NCBI GenBank assembly: GCA_942159475.1
Contig: OW804095.1
Span: 90,533,740 to 90,597,739, forward strand
Origin: Sthenelais limicola
Taxonomy: Eukaryota > Annelida > Polychaeta > Phyllodocida > Sigalionidae
DNA length: 64,000 nt
Direction of reading: 5' to 3'
Shown: piece after piece, positions 12,130-24,153 of the stretch
Layout: every line of letters begins with the position of its first letter
Numbering within the stretch: position 1 is the stretch's first letter
The notes under the pieces: model-generated
The model's input: the letters and a program-made list of their open reading frames with translations, nothing else
The model's database searches: none
Told to the model about the DNA's origin: nothing
Position numbers and translations under genes: made by a program

Positions 12130-13540
12130 TGAGTAATTCCACCAATTGGTCGACATATGACTCTAAAATAGATTTTTGAATTTATAATGAGAAATTTTGG
12201 TCTGGAGTTACTTTAATCAATTCAGTTTGCTTCCCCTATCAAAAATACATCAGAAATACCCTACTTTTGCATATCTGGCATAAGTATTTAAAATTCTACA
12301 AGTAAAAAACACTGTTTTATTGCCTAAAAATTAACTAAAATATTGCTAATATGAAAAAAATGGTGTAAAGAGAGAAAAAATTATGTCCACTCGTGGTTAC
12401 ATGTTTATTCAAATTTCATATGATAACCCTGGGTACAAAATAATTTGAAAAAAATATAGTTTTAATAATCCATTGGTTGATTTGCAATGCAAAAATGTAT
12501 GGGGAAGTCTGGGGATGTCACCATAACGTGCCTATTCAAACCTAGAATAAAGATATGTTTGAAACTCAAAGATGGGTATAGTAAAGATGTTTTAGATAGG
12601 TTTCAATGTATTTGCCCATATAATAATGGATGAAGTTGAATATTATCATTTTCTTCGGAATTAGAGCATATAATACACATTTGGGAAGGTTTTATGTCAC
12701 CATAACGTGCCGGACATTTTAGTTAATAAAAAATAAAATATTTAGAGTTGAAAAAATTAAAGTATGGCTGAAGGTAAGTCATCATATAGCTCAAACATGA
12801 ACAGCCGCATTATCCCCCTGCTTTGCATTATTGGACCTCAAGAGTGCTAAAATATGATGTCACCGTAACGTGCCGGCACGTTACGGTGACATAAAGTATG
12901 TGACATAATAATTATGTCACATTATTTATACATGTATTGTGTGTGGATATATAGAGAGCCTTTTCCCTAATAATTTTGCTCTAATTACTTAAATAGAATT
13001 TATATTTACCTTCCTAAACACCCAATACAAGTGTTTAAGTCATCTTCACAGGGAAACAAGGGAAAGAATATTATATATTTTAGTTAAGTCTAAATATAAT
13101 GGATTATATGTGTAAATGGGCAGAGGGTCAATCCTCCTGTGACCCTTGCTGCTGCCATTACGATTACCATTACTGAGTCATTATTTGGCTGTAACTTTTC
13201 TTCTAGTAGGAGTATTTTCACAAACTAAAAAGCATTATGACCCTTATGCCGAGACCTATGAAGTACGCAATAATTGAAAACATTATGTGTATATTATATT
13301 TTTTTTTATTTCTAATTTATGTAGAAATATGTACACTTTTTCTATACCCTTATAAGCTAGTTCCCGTCACAGACTCCACAGAGCTGCCCTGACTACAATA
13401 TTCATTATTAACTTTCCCAATTTCGTCTATATTATCAGCAATATGTGTAGTTTAGGTACGAAAAATAATAAATCAATAGAAGCAATTTAAAAAAATTAAG
13501 AATTTTCAGCCAAATGTCGACCAATTGGTGGAATTGCTCA
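12130..13540 (+). mobile_element. Non-autonomous TIR DNA element, family 2 copy A (1.41 kb)
   Basis: The two ends, 12130-12156 and 13514-13540, are inverted over 27 bp with one mismatch, including AATTCCACCAATTGGTCGAC. The right third (from 13116) is clearly homologous, in the same orientation and at the same offset, to the element at 44110-45576, which shares the AATTCCACCAATT core of the terminus. No frame of transposase length is present. A target duplication is not obvious, unlike copy B. An internal motif array is listed separately. The superfamily cannot be assigned from the termini alone. Confidence 0.8.
12515..12892 (+). repeat. Internal 18-mer array ending in a perfect 36-bp palindrome
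   Basis: ATGTCACCATAACGTGCC occurs at 12515-12532 and 12694-12711. At 12857-12892 a one-base variant (G for A) is fused head to head with its own reverse complement, giving a perfect 36-bp palindrome. Offsets from the element start are 385, 564, 727 and 745. The related copy at 44 kb has a different repeated motif at nearly the same offsets. Confidence 0.9.
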
Positions 13541-14368
13541 CGTCTACGCATTAATGAATACCTAACAACCATTCCCTCCCTCCAAATTAATATCATATTA
13601 GTCCACTTAATCATGAAAAAAAGGCACTATTGATATTGTTATACAAGTAAAGATAAAATGCGGGCTTAGAGTGCTCAGGGGCCCATCAACCAGACATTGT
13701 CAAATTGCGAAAAACGGAAAATATAGAGGTCGACACTACTACGTTGGATAAACAAATCAAATGTAAAATATTCATTCCACACAAGACTGTAATGCAATAT
13801 ATGTATAATACATAGTTGTATATCTTGTTTACTGCATATCAATAGAAGAAAACTTCTTAAGCTTTCGGTTCAGTCTCTGCATGCCTTGTAATCGCAATTT
13901 CCTTACTATTAACGCCCAAGTACATATCGCATTGGATAACTGAATGCTTGTTCCTATCTTGGCTAATAGATCCAAATTGTCAGAGGTGGAGAGATAGGTT
14001 ATAATTACATGCATTGCATAATGCTGGAATGTGCGCGAGAGACTTCCAATATATCCAATTGGGAAGCTGTATGAATAATTCAAGCCATACGCACAGGAGT
14101 GCGAAGATGTGGTGGCTCAAGAGAGATAAGGATGAATACAATATCAGTCTCAAATATTGCTTCCTAGAATGTTTCACTTGCACAATCTCTCGTGCCATAT
14201 TATCACCAATAATTCACACATCAAATACTGTCTCGCTACGTTGTATGCGCCTAGCTATGATCAATCGTCACTGTTCCTATACCCGCTCTTGGTATTGTTA
14301 ATATTGCCGGAATATCAAATGTTGATATTCATAACCCAGGTTTCATGTCAGGAGGAAGGCTTATAATT
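13541..14368. other. No gene recognised
   Basis: Several overlapping open frames of 70-95 codons occur on both strands near 13829-14366, but none resembles a known family and they mutually overlap, so I regard them as chance. Confidence 0.4.
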
Positions 14369-14956
14369 ATGTGATGTGTCACATAATCATGACTCACAAG
14401 TCGCAAAAGATGGGTTTTAAGATATCATATTTGAAAAGATGAGATCAATGAGATTCCAATGACAGTAAACATTAGGACATCTAATAAGGACATTTTTATG
14501 ATATAAGCTTGAGGGTCAATCGATCGCTACTAAAGTAGTTAAGTATACTCCTTGCTCCATGGAATAACTTCAGATATGCATATATACATTCAATATACAG
14601 TCTTGTATGTATTTATATGATGACAAGCGCTAGATACCAAAAAAAGGGAAAACATTCAAACAAAGAGATCTTGTGAATAATAGACACTTGTACGGTTCCG
14701 ATGTGCGCATTACCCAAAATCAAGTATATAAAAGGCAATGGCTTTCTGTATCTCGAAATATGTGGAGGAGTGGTTCTCATTCATTTAATATAGGTTGTTT
14801 ACTCCTCCTTGACCTTTGACATTGTTTTAGTTACTCTCCTTGATTACTCGCTTTTGGGCAATGCACATGCTCACATCAGAACTATGCAAGGGTGTATACA
14901 CTTTGAGAGATATCAATTTTGCGACTCGTGACTTATTTTCCTGTGACATATCACAT
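14369..14956. mobile_element. MITE family 1, copy B (588 bp)
   Basis: The left end ATGTGATGTGTCACA with GACTCACAAGTCGCAAAA inward is mirrored at the right by TTTTGCGACTCGTGAC and TGTGACATATCACAT. The adjacent inner block GATGAGATCAATGAGATTCC matches blocks in the copies at 9.8 and 51.8 kb. Flanking trinucleotides are ATT at the left and TTT at the right, so the duplication is imperfect here. Non-coding. Confidence 0.65.
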
Positions 14957-15119
14957 TTTCATGAGCAGCAGATGAATCTCTAGATGAAACGTGACCGCTA
15001 TGGCTGCACTAGTTGCCATTTTCTTTTTTTTTTTTACAAATTTTATTTCGTAGATATTTCTGTAATACGTTACTAACTTTGGCAATCAATTCAAATTCCA
15101 TTTCTTGTTGTCCTAATAT

Positions 15120-16020
15120 TACAGCGGTGGCCTTCATAAAAATGAAGATTTAAACATAGCTAAAAATATCCAAACACAAGTTGGATCAACCCATTACCAT
15201 ATACCTACCTACCTCCGATTTTAAATTTTGGATTAATCAGTTTAGTTTACTAGAATTTACTAAATGTTAAGAGCTGCAGATTTTGGATCGTATTTTGAGG
15301 ATCTGACCATTGCAGGAAGTTACCACTGGGTCAAAGTTCACATTCCCTCACATGGGCTATCTCACCTAATATTGCACAAGTGACCTTTACAAATCCTCTG
15401 AATACACCAAAACTTTGGACACAAATGAAGATATAAATACAGTTTAATCTAACCAAATAGAATTTGAATTAACCAATTACCAAACGTACATTTATGATTG
15501 ATGATCTATGATTTTCAGCTTAATTTAGTAGAATTGTCTAAATCTGTAGAGCTTCATATTTCGGATCATATTTTGAGGATCTGACCATTAGGTATTTCCC
15601 CTAGGTAAATATACAACATGCTGGAAGACAGTTGTTCGGTAAAGTTTGCTTTCATTCGATTCTATGACTCATATGTGATATTCCGAGTCGATGATTAGTA
15701 ATCCTTTTCAATTTAAAAAGACTTCGGTCAATATAGAGTAGATACATGTATGCTGGATGAGATATGGTTTGCCAGAAATAGGTGACTTCACTCATCGGTG
15801 AATTGACAGGCAGTAGAACTTGGTTTTGATCAATTCCCTCAAATAACCCACAACATTTTGCACAAATTATAGCAAATTACCTCATTAAAGCACTATGAGT
15901 CAATCCATGTACATATCCATGAAAATATACTTAGTACTTATAATTATACATTGTAATTTAGCAAATTTGACTAAATGTATACAGCTACTGATTGTACATT
16001 TTCAGACAGTCTGACCCACC
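15120..16020 (+). repeat. Degenerate tandem array, about 280-bp units
   Basis: Three diverged units end in a similar block: ATTTTGAGGATCTGACCATT near 15290-15312 and again near 15568-15590, and a weaker form with CAGACAGTCTGACC near 16000. Each is preceded by a TTTACTAAATGT-like word and, further upstream, by AAATGAAGAT and ACCCATTACCA-like words. A fourth isolated relative is at about 20220-20410, next to the foldback element. Non-coding. Confidence 0.55.
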
Positions 16021-16239
16021 TCCCAAGCTTAATTATGCGCCAGTAATTATACCCATAATATAGTTGCAAAGTGTTCTAACTAGGCTTAGTACCCAAAACC
16101 ACTATTATTTGCCTTTTCACAAATAACTTCTACATACCATAACACATCCATTGCCTAATTCCAGCTGCCCGGAGAACAATGAACAAACCTCAATGATCTC
16201 TGTTCACTTTCATGTACTACGCACAAATCTGCCATTTGT

Positions 16240-16450
16240 ATATCAATTGCAGAATCAAGCCATGTGTTCAGATCCAAGGTTCATACCAGACTGAAGGATT
16301 ACAAGTTCGAACCAAGGCAGGGTCTTATTGCTTTACTTTTTCATCCTCTACGTGTTTGGCACTATGTAAGTCTACGGGCAGGGAGGGTGGTTGGGTTTGC
16401 ATTGTTTAGGGTGGGTGGAAAGGCAGACAATACTGAAAGCAAGTATTAAG
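16240..16450 (+). repeat. SINE-like fragment with tRNA-type box B
   Basis: A box B-like AGTTCGAACC lies at about 16308. It is followed by a body reading CATCCTCTACGTGTTTGGCAC, then a GGGTGG-rich tract and a tail of AAGTATTAAGTTAAGT repeats. The same body follows a better tRNA-like head at 59681, so I read both as copies of one tRNA-derived SINE. The box A here is decayed. Confidence 0.5.
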
Positions 16451-19310
16451 TTAAGTAAGTATTAAGTTAAGTAATGATCTAATCAAATATTTATCTATTT
16501 AACTTTACAATTAGTGTCAACTTAATGTATATACGTGGCGTTTCCAAAGGATACAATTTCTCAGGATCAAAAACTTGTGTCCGATGTCAAGTTATAGTTA
16601 CTGCAATTTAGTCATGCTTGGACTGAAAATGCAAAATATTTACCTAAAAAAGCTTACATTTTAACTTATATCTGAACATTTTCAGAAAGAACACTTTATT
16701 TCAAACCCAGATTGCTAGTGAGAAGTATTTCCTTCAAGGTATTTCCGTCAAGAAACCATGGAGTAATTCATGATTATCTATGATCGGGCATGAGACCGGC
16801 TTGGAACTGGGAGGCTTAGTTGGTCTCCCTCTGAGGGAGGGCAATAGTTGAACAGGTGTGCGAGTACTATCATTTTGGTGGACAGAACAATAATGGGGGA
16901 GGGCCTTAGGTGGACCTGTGTCATTTAGGCGGGCCTATCATGGTTGAAAAACCATCTAACTAACTGTCAATCAAGTTGTAGAACCATCTAACTAACTGTC
17001 AATCAAGTCTCATGGCTGGGAATAGAAGGACTGTCAATCAAACTGACTTGAGTGTATTATCGTCGAAGTGCAAAATGTATGACTGATCGAGTGGAATAGT
17101 TAAGGCAGGCTCGCCTGATGTCATATCTGAGCTCACACACATTATCTGATCAGATCTGATATCAATGATTGGAAGTCGTCACATAGAAACAATTGTTTCT
17201 CAGGAAATTCTGAGAAACAAAATTAATATCCATATAATATTTTAAAGTGTGCAAACAAACATAGGGCCTAACGATTATCTAAATTACATTTGCAAGGCAT
17301 CAACTTGTCCACAGATACTCTCTGGACAGAGAGACAGACAGACAGTCAGACCTTCCCAAGATTTTCAACAGGGGGAACCATCTACCCATAGATATGAGCA
17401 ACCTTCAGTTAAATACTCCACAGATATAGGACATAGAAATACAGCCCCAAGTACCAAGAAAATTCCAGCTTGTACCACTGAGAAATGGTGACACCACTTA
17501 TAAAGAATTTCACTGGGGAAGATATATCAGGAGCTTCGGTGAAGCTACTTAGAAAAGTGTTTCTTTGTGGTCTCCAGGCGTATATATATACATCAGTTTC
17601 TGCTACTTCCTACTAAGTCTCCGACGACCTCCTAGCACCAATATCCTTAATCCATTAGCAGTACCGACTGCATCTGGCATTAGTTTTTTCAACATGACTT
17701 CAAGACTTTGACACTTTCTATCACAACCGTACCAAGATATTACACCTCAGAAATAGTCCCATTCACTTTTGAAATTAAATTTTGAAATTAAATCAAAATA
17801 AAATATGTTAAAAACATGACTGACCTACGTGGTTATGAATAAAATTATGTGTAAAAATTATGGTTTCATTGATCTTTATCTCTCATAGAGAGACTTGCAA
17901 ACCGAATTTCATGCCTATCTTTTCGAAATAATTGAAATTGAACTTCACTCTGCATAATATTTAACTGTCATCTAATATATTATGTGTCCATGTCTCTCTG
18001 TATATCTATTCATGTCCTTTTGAAAATCACAATATTTGGTAGTACCACATGAAGCAATTCCAACTTCATTCATCCCAGATTTGGAAAGGTGGGAATTGAG
18101 AGCTGGTGGAGCTTAGTCATTCAGGTATAAGTTACCCTTAATCAATATACTGCTTGGTGTAATCAGGGAAGTTTTTCCTGAGTTTGTCCCTCAGGACTCC
18201 GATATTTCAGCTCAGTTACGTGCTTAAGTAACCTATTAGTCGCCAGAGGGCCGGCCAACAGCGAGGCAATCTCTTAAGCCTTTGACACCCTCACTCGCTA
18301 TCTCTCCTACACCATTTCACAGTGGCAATTGAATGTGTTTTGTTTCGCCTTCTGGTCAGTCCAAAAGTGTTGCAATTCTCTAAGCACTCCTCCGCGCTGA
18401 TTGACAATGTGTTATCTTTGAATATTGAACAAAAGTTGTTTCCAGTCCTCTAACTAAATGGGTTAGACAGGCAAGAAAGTATATACTACATATCATTCCT
18501 TTCCATTTAGGAAAGCTATAGTCAGAAGAATTGTTGTGATCTTTTAAAGCTGCCTTCTTAGCTCTTAAGACATGTGATATGTTACCAAAGTTACTCATAT
18601 TAAGACTAGACGTATTGCAGTTAACACAATGTTCTACTGAAGTATGTAATTTGCTTATACTCCAAATGCATCAGGTTCCCCCACCCCGACTTTCTTCTAC
18701 GATGGCAAACAATAACTTTATTGAAATTTTGTTGAAGAAAACATATATGTGGTGGTTTTGATATGTTTAGATCAGCTGTTCCTTTATTCCTATTGTATTG
18801 AGTCCGAGCTGTCCGCTGGGGTAGTTCTTGCAAGCTACACTAGTGAGCAGTGTGAGTCTTGGGTTGCGTCCGAAGTGACCAACCCCTTTATGTTCATCTT
18901 TACTTTACATATACAATATTACTATGTTCAACTGTCTATTCCGGTGTATTTAACCCTTGTGTCTGTTATCATAACCCTCAACCCTTTTATATGTTCCATC
19001 TTCACTATTGACTTTCATGTAGTTTATGTATTATGTGTACTGGTGCTAAAAACGTCTAAAAATAGCCTGAATTAAAGCAGTTCCTTGGAAAAGAACAACT
19101 TGTAATTTTTTAACTTAAAGGACATACAATCTCCTGTAAATTGAGCCCAGTCTGAAGACTGTGTGACTGTGCTACTAACATAGTGTAAATTAGAAGACGT
19201 CACAACAACCGGTACAATATTGTGTCATGGCCGGCATATCGGGTGTTGACAAAAAGATAGGCCTAAAGTTGTGCTCATATCTTTCTTATTTAAATTTGTG
19301 TTGATAAAAC
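16451..19310. other. No gene recognised
   Basis: Holds a 31-bp direct repeat (ACCATCTAACTAACTGTCAA at about 16951 and 16982) and a GACAGACAGACAG run near 17330-17346. No recognisable coding sequence, RNA gene or element end was identified. Confidence 0.4.
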
Positions 19311-19321
19311 TACATTATCAT

Positions 19322-19540
19322 GGGGTAGAAAGGCATGCCCTTTCTGAATTTTAACATCTTGACCATGTATATTGGGGAATCAAGGCCAGCAACGTGGGCT
19401 ATGCCAAGGCCTACTTGTCAAGCAGCAGGGGAAAGGCCGAAAATTATTGTTCAATGGTAACAGTGCAGTTTCCCTCATATCTTCCATATTTAAATGCAAA
19501 TGTGAATAAAATTAAATATATAGGGGTAGAAAAGCATACT
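19322..19540 (+). repeat. Two solo copies of the GGGGTAGAAAAGCATGC block
   Basis: The block GGGGTAGAAARGCAT followed by a TCTGAATTT-like word occurs at 19322 and 19523, each preceded by a TCATATCTTYC..ATTTAAAT word. Three further copies lie inside the adjacent foldback element (20083 and 20519 on the minus strand, 20896 on the plus strand). Confidence 0.65.
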
Positions 19541-19820
19541 TTGTCAGAATTTAAAAATCTCGACAATGTATTTTGAGTAGAAATAGCGTTTTTTATAATT
19601 TTGCAGGACCGTAATTCCAGGTCATTCAGGTCATCAGAAAATGGTCATCAGAGTGGAATAAGTCAGGGTTCCACTAAATAGCTGTGTCTATCTCTATACA
19701 GTTCTGCTGTACTAGTACAGTCAACGTAGTACTGTATAGAGTCAGTATAGACTATAGTTGAGTAGGTGCCACAGGCTACAGAAAATGTAGGCCTACAATC
19801 ATGTACAATTGTGGTCAAGC

Positions 19821-21088
19821 TTTTTTAAGGTTTCCCCCGCCGAAGGCGGTACGAGCGCCAAAGGCGCTCGTACTGGGAAACCTTATATAGGTTCCAGTTC
19901 TTGCCGCCTGTTCTTTGGGCGTCCGCGTCGCCCCCTTATAAGGGAAACCCGACTCCCCCTGTTCTCACCTGAATTTCTGACGCACTTGCGTAAACATCGC
20001 GGTGAATTTACGCTCCCGCAAATTGATAAAAATCGCTATTTCCACTCAAAATAAATTGCCAAAAACATGAAATTCAGAAAGGGCATGCTTTTCTACCCCT
20101 ATATATGTGTTTATATCAATGTCAGTTTATAAATAAGGCTCATATAAGCAAAACATTTCAGTTGCCAAAGTAGGTCTACATTATCGAGTCAGGTTGCAAG
20201 AAAGTGTACAATTCGCCTGCACAATTCCTCTCAGATTTGAGAAAGAAACCAGATTCAAAATACAGTTTAACATAAACAGGCAGATTTGTTTAATCAATGT
20301 TACACCAAATATACTCAGATATAGCTAGCATTTGTCATTTTTCAGAGTAAATTAGCAAGATTTACTAAATGTGTAGAGCCGACAATTGTTCATTTTCTGA
20401 CGACCTGACCCTATTGGGTTGTGGCAGGCACATCGCGGGGAAATTACGCTCCCGCGAAGTGCTAAAAAATGCTGTTTCTGTTCGAAGTACATTGCCAATA
20501 TGTTTAAATTCTGAAAGAGCATGCTTTTCTACCCCTATGTATTTAATTTTATCTACATCTGTATTCAAATAAGGAAGATAATATAGGTGGAACTTAGATA
20601 AGTTTATAGGGAACGTATAGGCCTGTCGATGCCGATGCCGGGGACGACGCAATAATATACTCGTGACGCCTTCTAATTTTCACAACGTTAGTAACGCGCC
20701 ATGACAACTAGAGTCCTGGACAACGCATAATAGCCATTTTCCTGCGTGGAATTACTGTTGAATATGTCGGGGAAACCGTTTTCTCCTTGGTCACAGCCAA
20801 ATTCTTGTTTATTGTTTACTTATGTAGGCCTAACTGAAAACTTTCTTTCATATCTGCCTCATTTAAATGCTGAACTTAATATAAACACATATTTCGGGGT
20901 AGAAAAGCATGCTCTACCTGAATTTGCGATGTGTACGCAAGTGCGTCGGAAATTCAGGTGGGAATAGGGTTTTCCTTATAAGGGGGCAATGCGGACGCAC
21001 AAAGAACATGCAAAAACTGGGACCTATATAAGGTTACCCAGTACGAGCGCCTTTCTCATATCGCCTTCGGCAGGGAAAACCTTAAAAA
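19821..21088. mobile_element. Foldback/TIR element with 160-180 bp GC-rich arms
   Basis: The left arm (19821-20001) and right arm (20928-21088) are inverted copies. Shared words in order are TTTTTAAGGTTT, GCCGAAGGCG, GGCGCTCGTACTGGG, ACCTTATATAGGT, GCCCCCTTATAAGG and GACGCACTTGCGTA. Inward of the arms comes the GGGGTAGAAAAGCATGC block; the left side has about 85 bp more than the right. A similar unit lacking the outer arm lies in the middle (20410-20580). The arms are much richer in GC than the surroundings. I found no transposase frame and no certain target duplication. It is a non-autonomous foldback-type element; the family is unknown. Confidence 0.7.
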
Positions 21089-21257
21089 GTGAAGAATAAA
21101 CTTCGTTGAAGTATCTGAGATGTTCAACTAGTACTTTAGCTTCATATTTTTACTATAGTAGCAGTGTTTCTCAAAATCAAACTTTTTTCTCATCATGAAT
21201 ACCTGTGAGGAGGAAGGGATCCATGAGAGTGTGTGAGTCAAAGTGTTTTTGGAAGAG

Positions 21258-21465
21258 CAGGGCCAGATCCAGGGGGGGGGGTTTCGAGGGGTTCGAACAC
21301 CCCAACCCCAACCCCATGATGCCCTTTTTGCCCCCCCCCCCCCAAAGTGCCCTTTTCCCGCCCCAAAGTGCCCTTTTTGCCCTCCTCCAAAGTGCCCTTT
21401 TTCCCGCCCCAAAGTGCCCTTTTTCCCGCCCCAAAGAGCCCTTTTTCCCACCCCAAATTCTGGGC
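21258..21465 (+). repeat. GC-rich minisatellite, about 22-bp unit AAAGTGCCCTTTTTCCCGCC
   Basis: About five imperfect copies of AAAGTGCCCTTTTTCCCGCC run from 21343 to 21456, preceded by poly-C and by an inverted GAGGGGTTCGAACACCCC. Translations of this tract on either strand are low-complexity and not genes. Confidence 0.85.
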
Positions 21466-22118
21466 CCATATTGATTTTATCTTGACAGAACAATTTCATA
21501 TGCAATTTGTGGTTAAAACTTTGAATTTTGTTTCAACTTTGCTGTGTTTTCAGGTTTAAAGGGCCTCATTATGACATGATTATTTCCAACTTATTTTCTT
21601 AGCAGAATATGTGCTTCAGACCATTATCCAACTGCTTGATGTTAGAAGAAGCGAGGCTATATATAACTGTTGGAATGTTTTGATTAGTAGAGTGATTACC
21701 ACTGCAAATGGCATGAATACTAGTATGTACCAGATTTATAGACTGTGTATTGAATATATCTTTACATATCTGAGATCATCCTAAGAAGTAGGCCTATATT
21801 TAACTACTAGACCATTGATTGCACTTTAAGAAATATTGCTTTTTTTCTTACATTAAAGGCCCATTCTCAGAAAAGTGGTGCAAATGCTGTCTTTGCTCTT
21901 TATGGTTCTCTGAAGCTGAGGAAAATATAGTAACTGATTTTCTGTGATTAAACATTGATTCTATGAGTCATAAGCATTTCTTTATGTACAGTTTGGTATA
22001 TGTGCGAAGGTCACATCAAGATAATTTCTGGGTGAGTATGGAAACCCCCTATGAATGTCCATAGGATGATATTCAATATGTACAGCTGTAAAAAGACAAA
22101 ATTAAATCACCACAAACC
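21466..22118. other. No gene; one interspersed repeat fragment
   Basis: The stretch at about 21855-22000 (GGCCCATTCTCAGAAAAGT, then GCTGAGGAAAATAT) is a diverged copy of 51505-51660 inside the 51.3 kb TIR element, so that element family has a second fragment here. Confidence 0.5.
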
Positions 22119-22793
22119 ATGAGTAGATACATAACTCAACATTTGAAGAAAGTTAATTTTCCTAACATGGCAAATCTGTATATAAATGGTGTCCCCATTG
22201 CGAAATCGAAACTGTGTAGATATTTAGGTTTCACGATAGACCCTTTTGAACACTTTTCGAGGGTGAGAGGTATTGTTCAAGCCAAAGTTAACCAATTCGC
22301 TAGAATCAGATACTATATTAACGAGAATATTGCTATAATCATTGTTAAATCACATGTACTGTCCCTCGCCGAGAATGGTGTCTTCTTATGCAATATGGCC
22401 AACGCTGATATCATAAGGAAGGTGCAGTCTTCTATAAATCAGGCCATTAGACTAATATACAACAACAACCATATTATATCTACACTTGAAATGAAGCAGC
22501 ACTTAGGCATTAAAGACCTAAACGTGAGAGGTAAAATTGCCATCTTAGGTCTCATGACTAAAAGAGCATGTTATACGGAATATCTCCAGGTTATACCTCG
22601 CCAAACACGCCAGGCCTTGGGTCCCAACTTAATTTGCACAAATGCAATTTCTGTGAAATTGAGTAACTCTCCCTTGGTTCAAGGGCCTATCATGTGGAAT
22701 AAACTTCCCACACACATAAAAACTAAGAACCTGGCCCGACATAAAGGTTTACTTGAAAAATACGTTGTGATGTCTTTCAAGACTCCATCTTGA
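22119..22793 (+). pseudogene. LINE reverse transcriptase C-terminal fragment (224 codons open)
   Basis: The product is the thumb and C-terminal part of a non-LTR retrotransposon RT. YLGFTID (residues about 35-41) is the usual YLGxxxD block after the palm. Next come the helical section with VKSHVLSLAENG and QSSINQAIRLIYN, then the C-terminal GPIMWNKLPTHIKT (about residues 190-203), equivalent to the WNxLP block that ends many jockey/CR1-type proteins. Everything upstream is missing: no palm, no FADD and no endonuclease. The surviving frame is unbroken to its stop, so this is either a fairly recent 5'-truncated insertion or a fragment under little drift. It cannot encode active RT. The start is simply the first ATG of the open frame. 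Confidence 0.8.
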
Positions 22794-23420
22794 TGTTATT
22801 GTAGTCTTTCTTGCTGTCAGTCTAGTTATACAAATTTGTCTTGCACATGAATTAGCACAACCAACTGGTCGAAGTGTTCTGCATACTGAGTCGTTTTTGT
22901 TCCTGCGGATATTACTCATACTTGTTTTAAATGTCGGCAAAAGAAAACACAAAAAAATGTAACATTATGCAAATTTATTGGTATACAAAGATGTCCACCA
23001 GGCCCTTCAGGTCATAACTTTGTAATGTGTAAGTATAATTCTCTCTTCTCGTCGGTGGTCACTTAAATATTCTGATATTGCTTTCGCATGTTCCAATTTC
23101 GATAACTTGAAACGTACTGCTTATGTAGAATTGTTTATCGAAATAAGAATATGTTTTAAAAAAAAAACTCTAGAAAAGAATTTTGTTAAATTTCTTGATA
23201 TTTAAATTCCCACTGAAAATAAGCCAAAACCAATACTTTACTCACTCATATTATTCAATCAAACAGCGTTCAAGGTGCGATAAATTATAATTATGTTTCC
23301 TCCAAACAACAAAATAGTGGGGACATCAATTAAAGGGTCAATTAAAGCCCCAAATTTATATGGTCCTAAAATTACTACAGTACTGAAGGTCTGTCTCAAT
23401 GAAAATAATACTATTTACTA
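22794..23420. other. No gene recognised
   Basis: Presumably includes the 3' untranslated part of the LINE fragment immediately upstream. Nothing further recognised. Confidence 0.35.
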
Positions 23421-23790
23421 TTAATTGAATCCCCGACCCCCCACCCCCCACCCCCGGGTAAGTAGGGGAATGGTAGAGGAATGTCTGAGAAAACATTCCC
23501 CCACCCAGGCGGAGATTTCCCTTAGTTTACAGCAGTATCAAATGGAGGGGTGGGGGAATGTCCGCCAGTACCCACTCTACAGCAGAGGTGTTGCTATCTA
23601 TTCCCAAGTGAGGGGGGCAAATACAGTGTCTTGGACTTTTCCCTACATAAACCTTGGTTCCCAAGAGAGTTTTGGTGGTTTTCAGCAGGCATGGCCTTAG
23701 GTAGGCTATGATCAAAAGTTACAAACCTCCTCCTATATATACACAAAAAGTGTTAACCCTGAACATGACAGGGATTTAGTGGTGTGGTGC
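23421..23790 (+). repeat. End fragment of the 51.3-53.0 kb element family
   Basis: Starting at TTAATTGAATCCCC and a C-rich tract, this segment (CCCCGGGTAAGTAGGGGAATG, GGCGGAGATTTCCCTTAGTT, CCTTGGTTCCCAAGAGAG) is the reverse complement of about 52700-53035. It is a solo or truncated copy of the right end of that element. Confidence 0.7.
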
Positions 23791-24123
23791 CGTCATCACA
23801 CCCAAACTAGACTTGATATATGCCATGTAGACAATAGCTGAATGTCCAAACTAAGCAGAGCCTGAGCCACCTAGTAATGCTGGGGCATATATTCATGATT
23901 TCAAGGCTGATTTAGCACCAACGATTCATCGTACAATTTTGTTTCAGTGGTGCACAAATCGTGCAGGTTAAATATGTATGTTATGACAGCTGGAGTTGGT
24001 AACTAAACTAAAATATGAGATTCCACCGATGTATGAATAAAAAATCAAATAAGTACTCAAATCAAATATGTATTTTTTTCTAAAATCGCTAATATCATAT
24101 TGCTCGATGTACAACCACTAGCA
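23791..24123. other. No gene recognised
   Basis: AT-rich. It ends at the TA run that forms the 3' tail of the minus-strand LINE. Confidence 0.35.
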
Positions 24124-24125
24124 AA

Positions 24126-24153
24126 TATATATATATATATAAGAATTTTTATT
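24126..24153 (-). promoter_or_regulatory. LINE 3' end: AATAAA signal and TA tail
   Basis: Reading the minus strand, AATAAA (24153-24148) is followed within 10 bases by a run of TA dinucleotides (24142-24126). A polyadenylation-like signal next to a simple-repeat tail is usual for LINE 3' ends; I take this as the end of the large LINE. Confidence 0.55.

Noticed and set aside
12130..13540. Confident superfamily assignment (for example hAT or Mariner) of the family-2 TIR element
   Set aside because: TSD is unclear in copy A and 4 or 5 bp in copy B, and there is no transposase; the termini match no superfamily I could name with certainty.
13829..14366. Cluster of overlapping 70-95 codon frames
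   Set aside because: Open on both strands at once, no domain, no splice pattern; consistent with chance.
21128..21505. Long overlapping open frames on both strands in the minisatellite
   Set aside because: They are translations of a 22-bp tandem repeat and poly-C; low-complexity and open in several frames at once.
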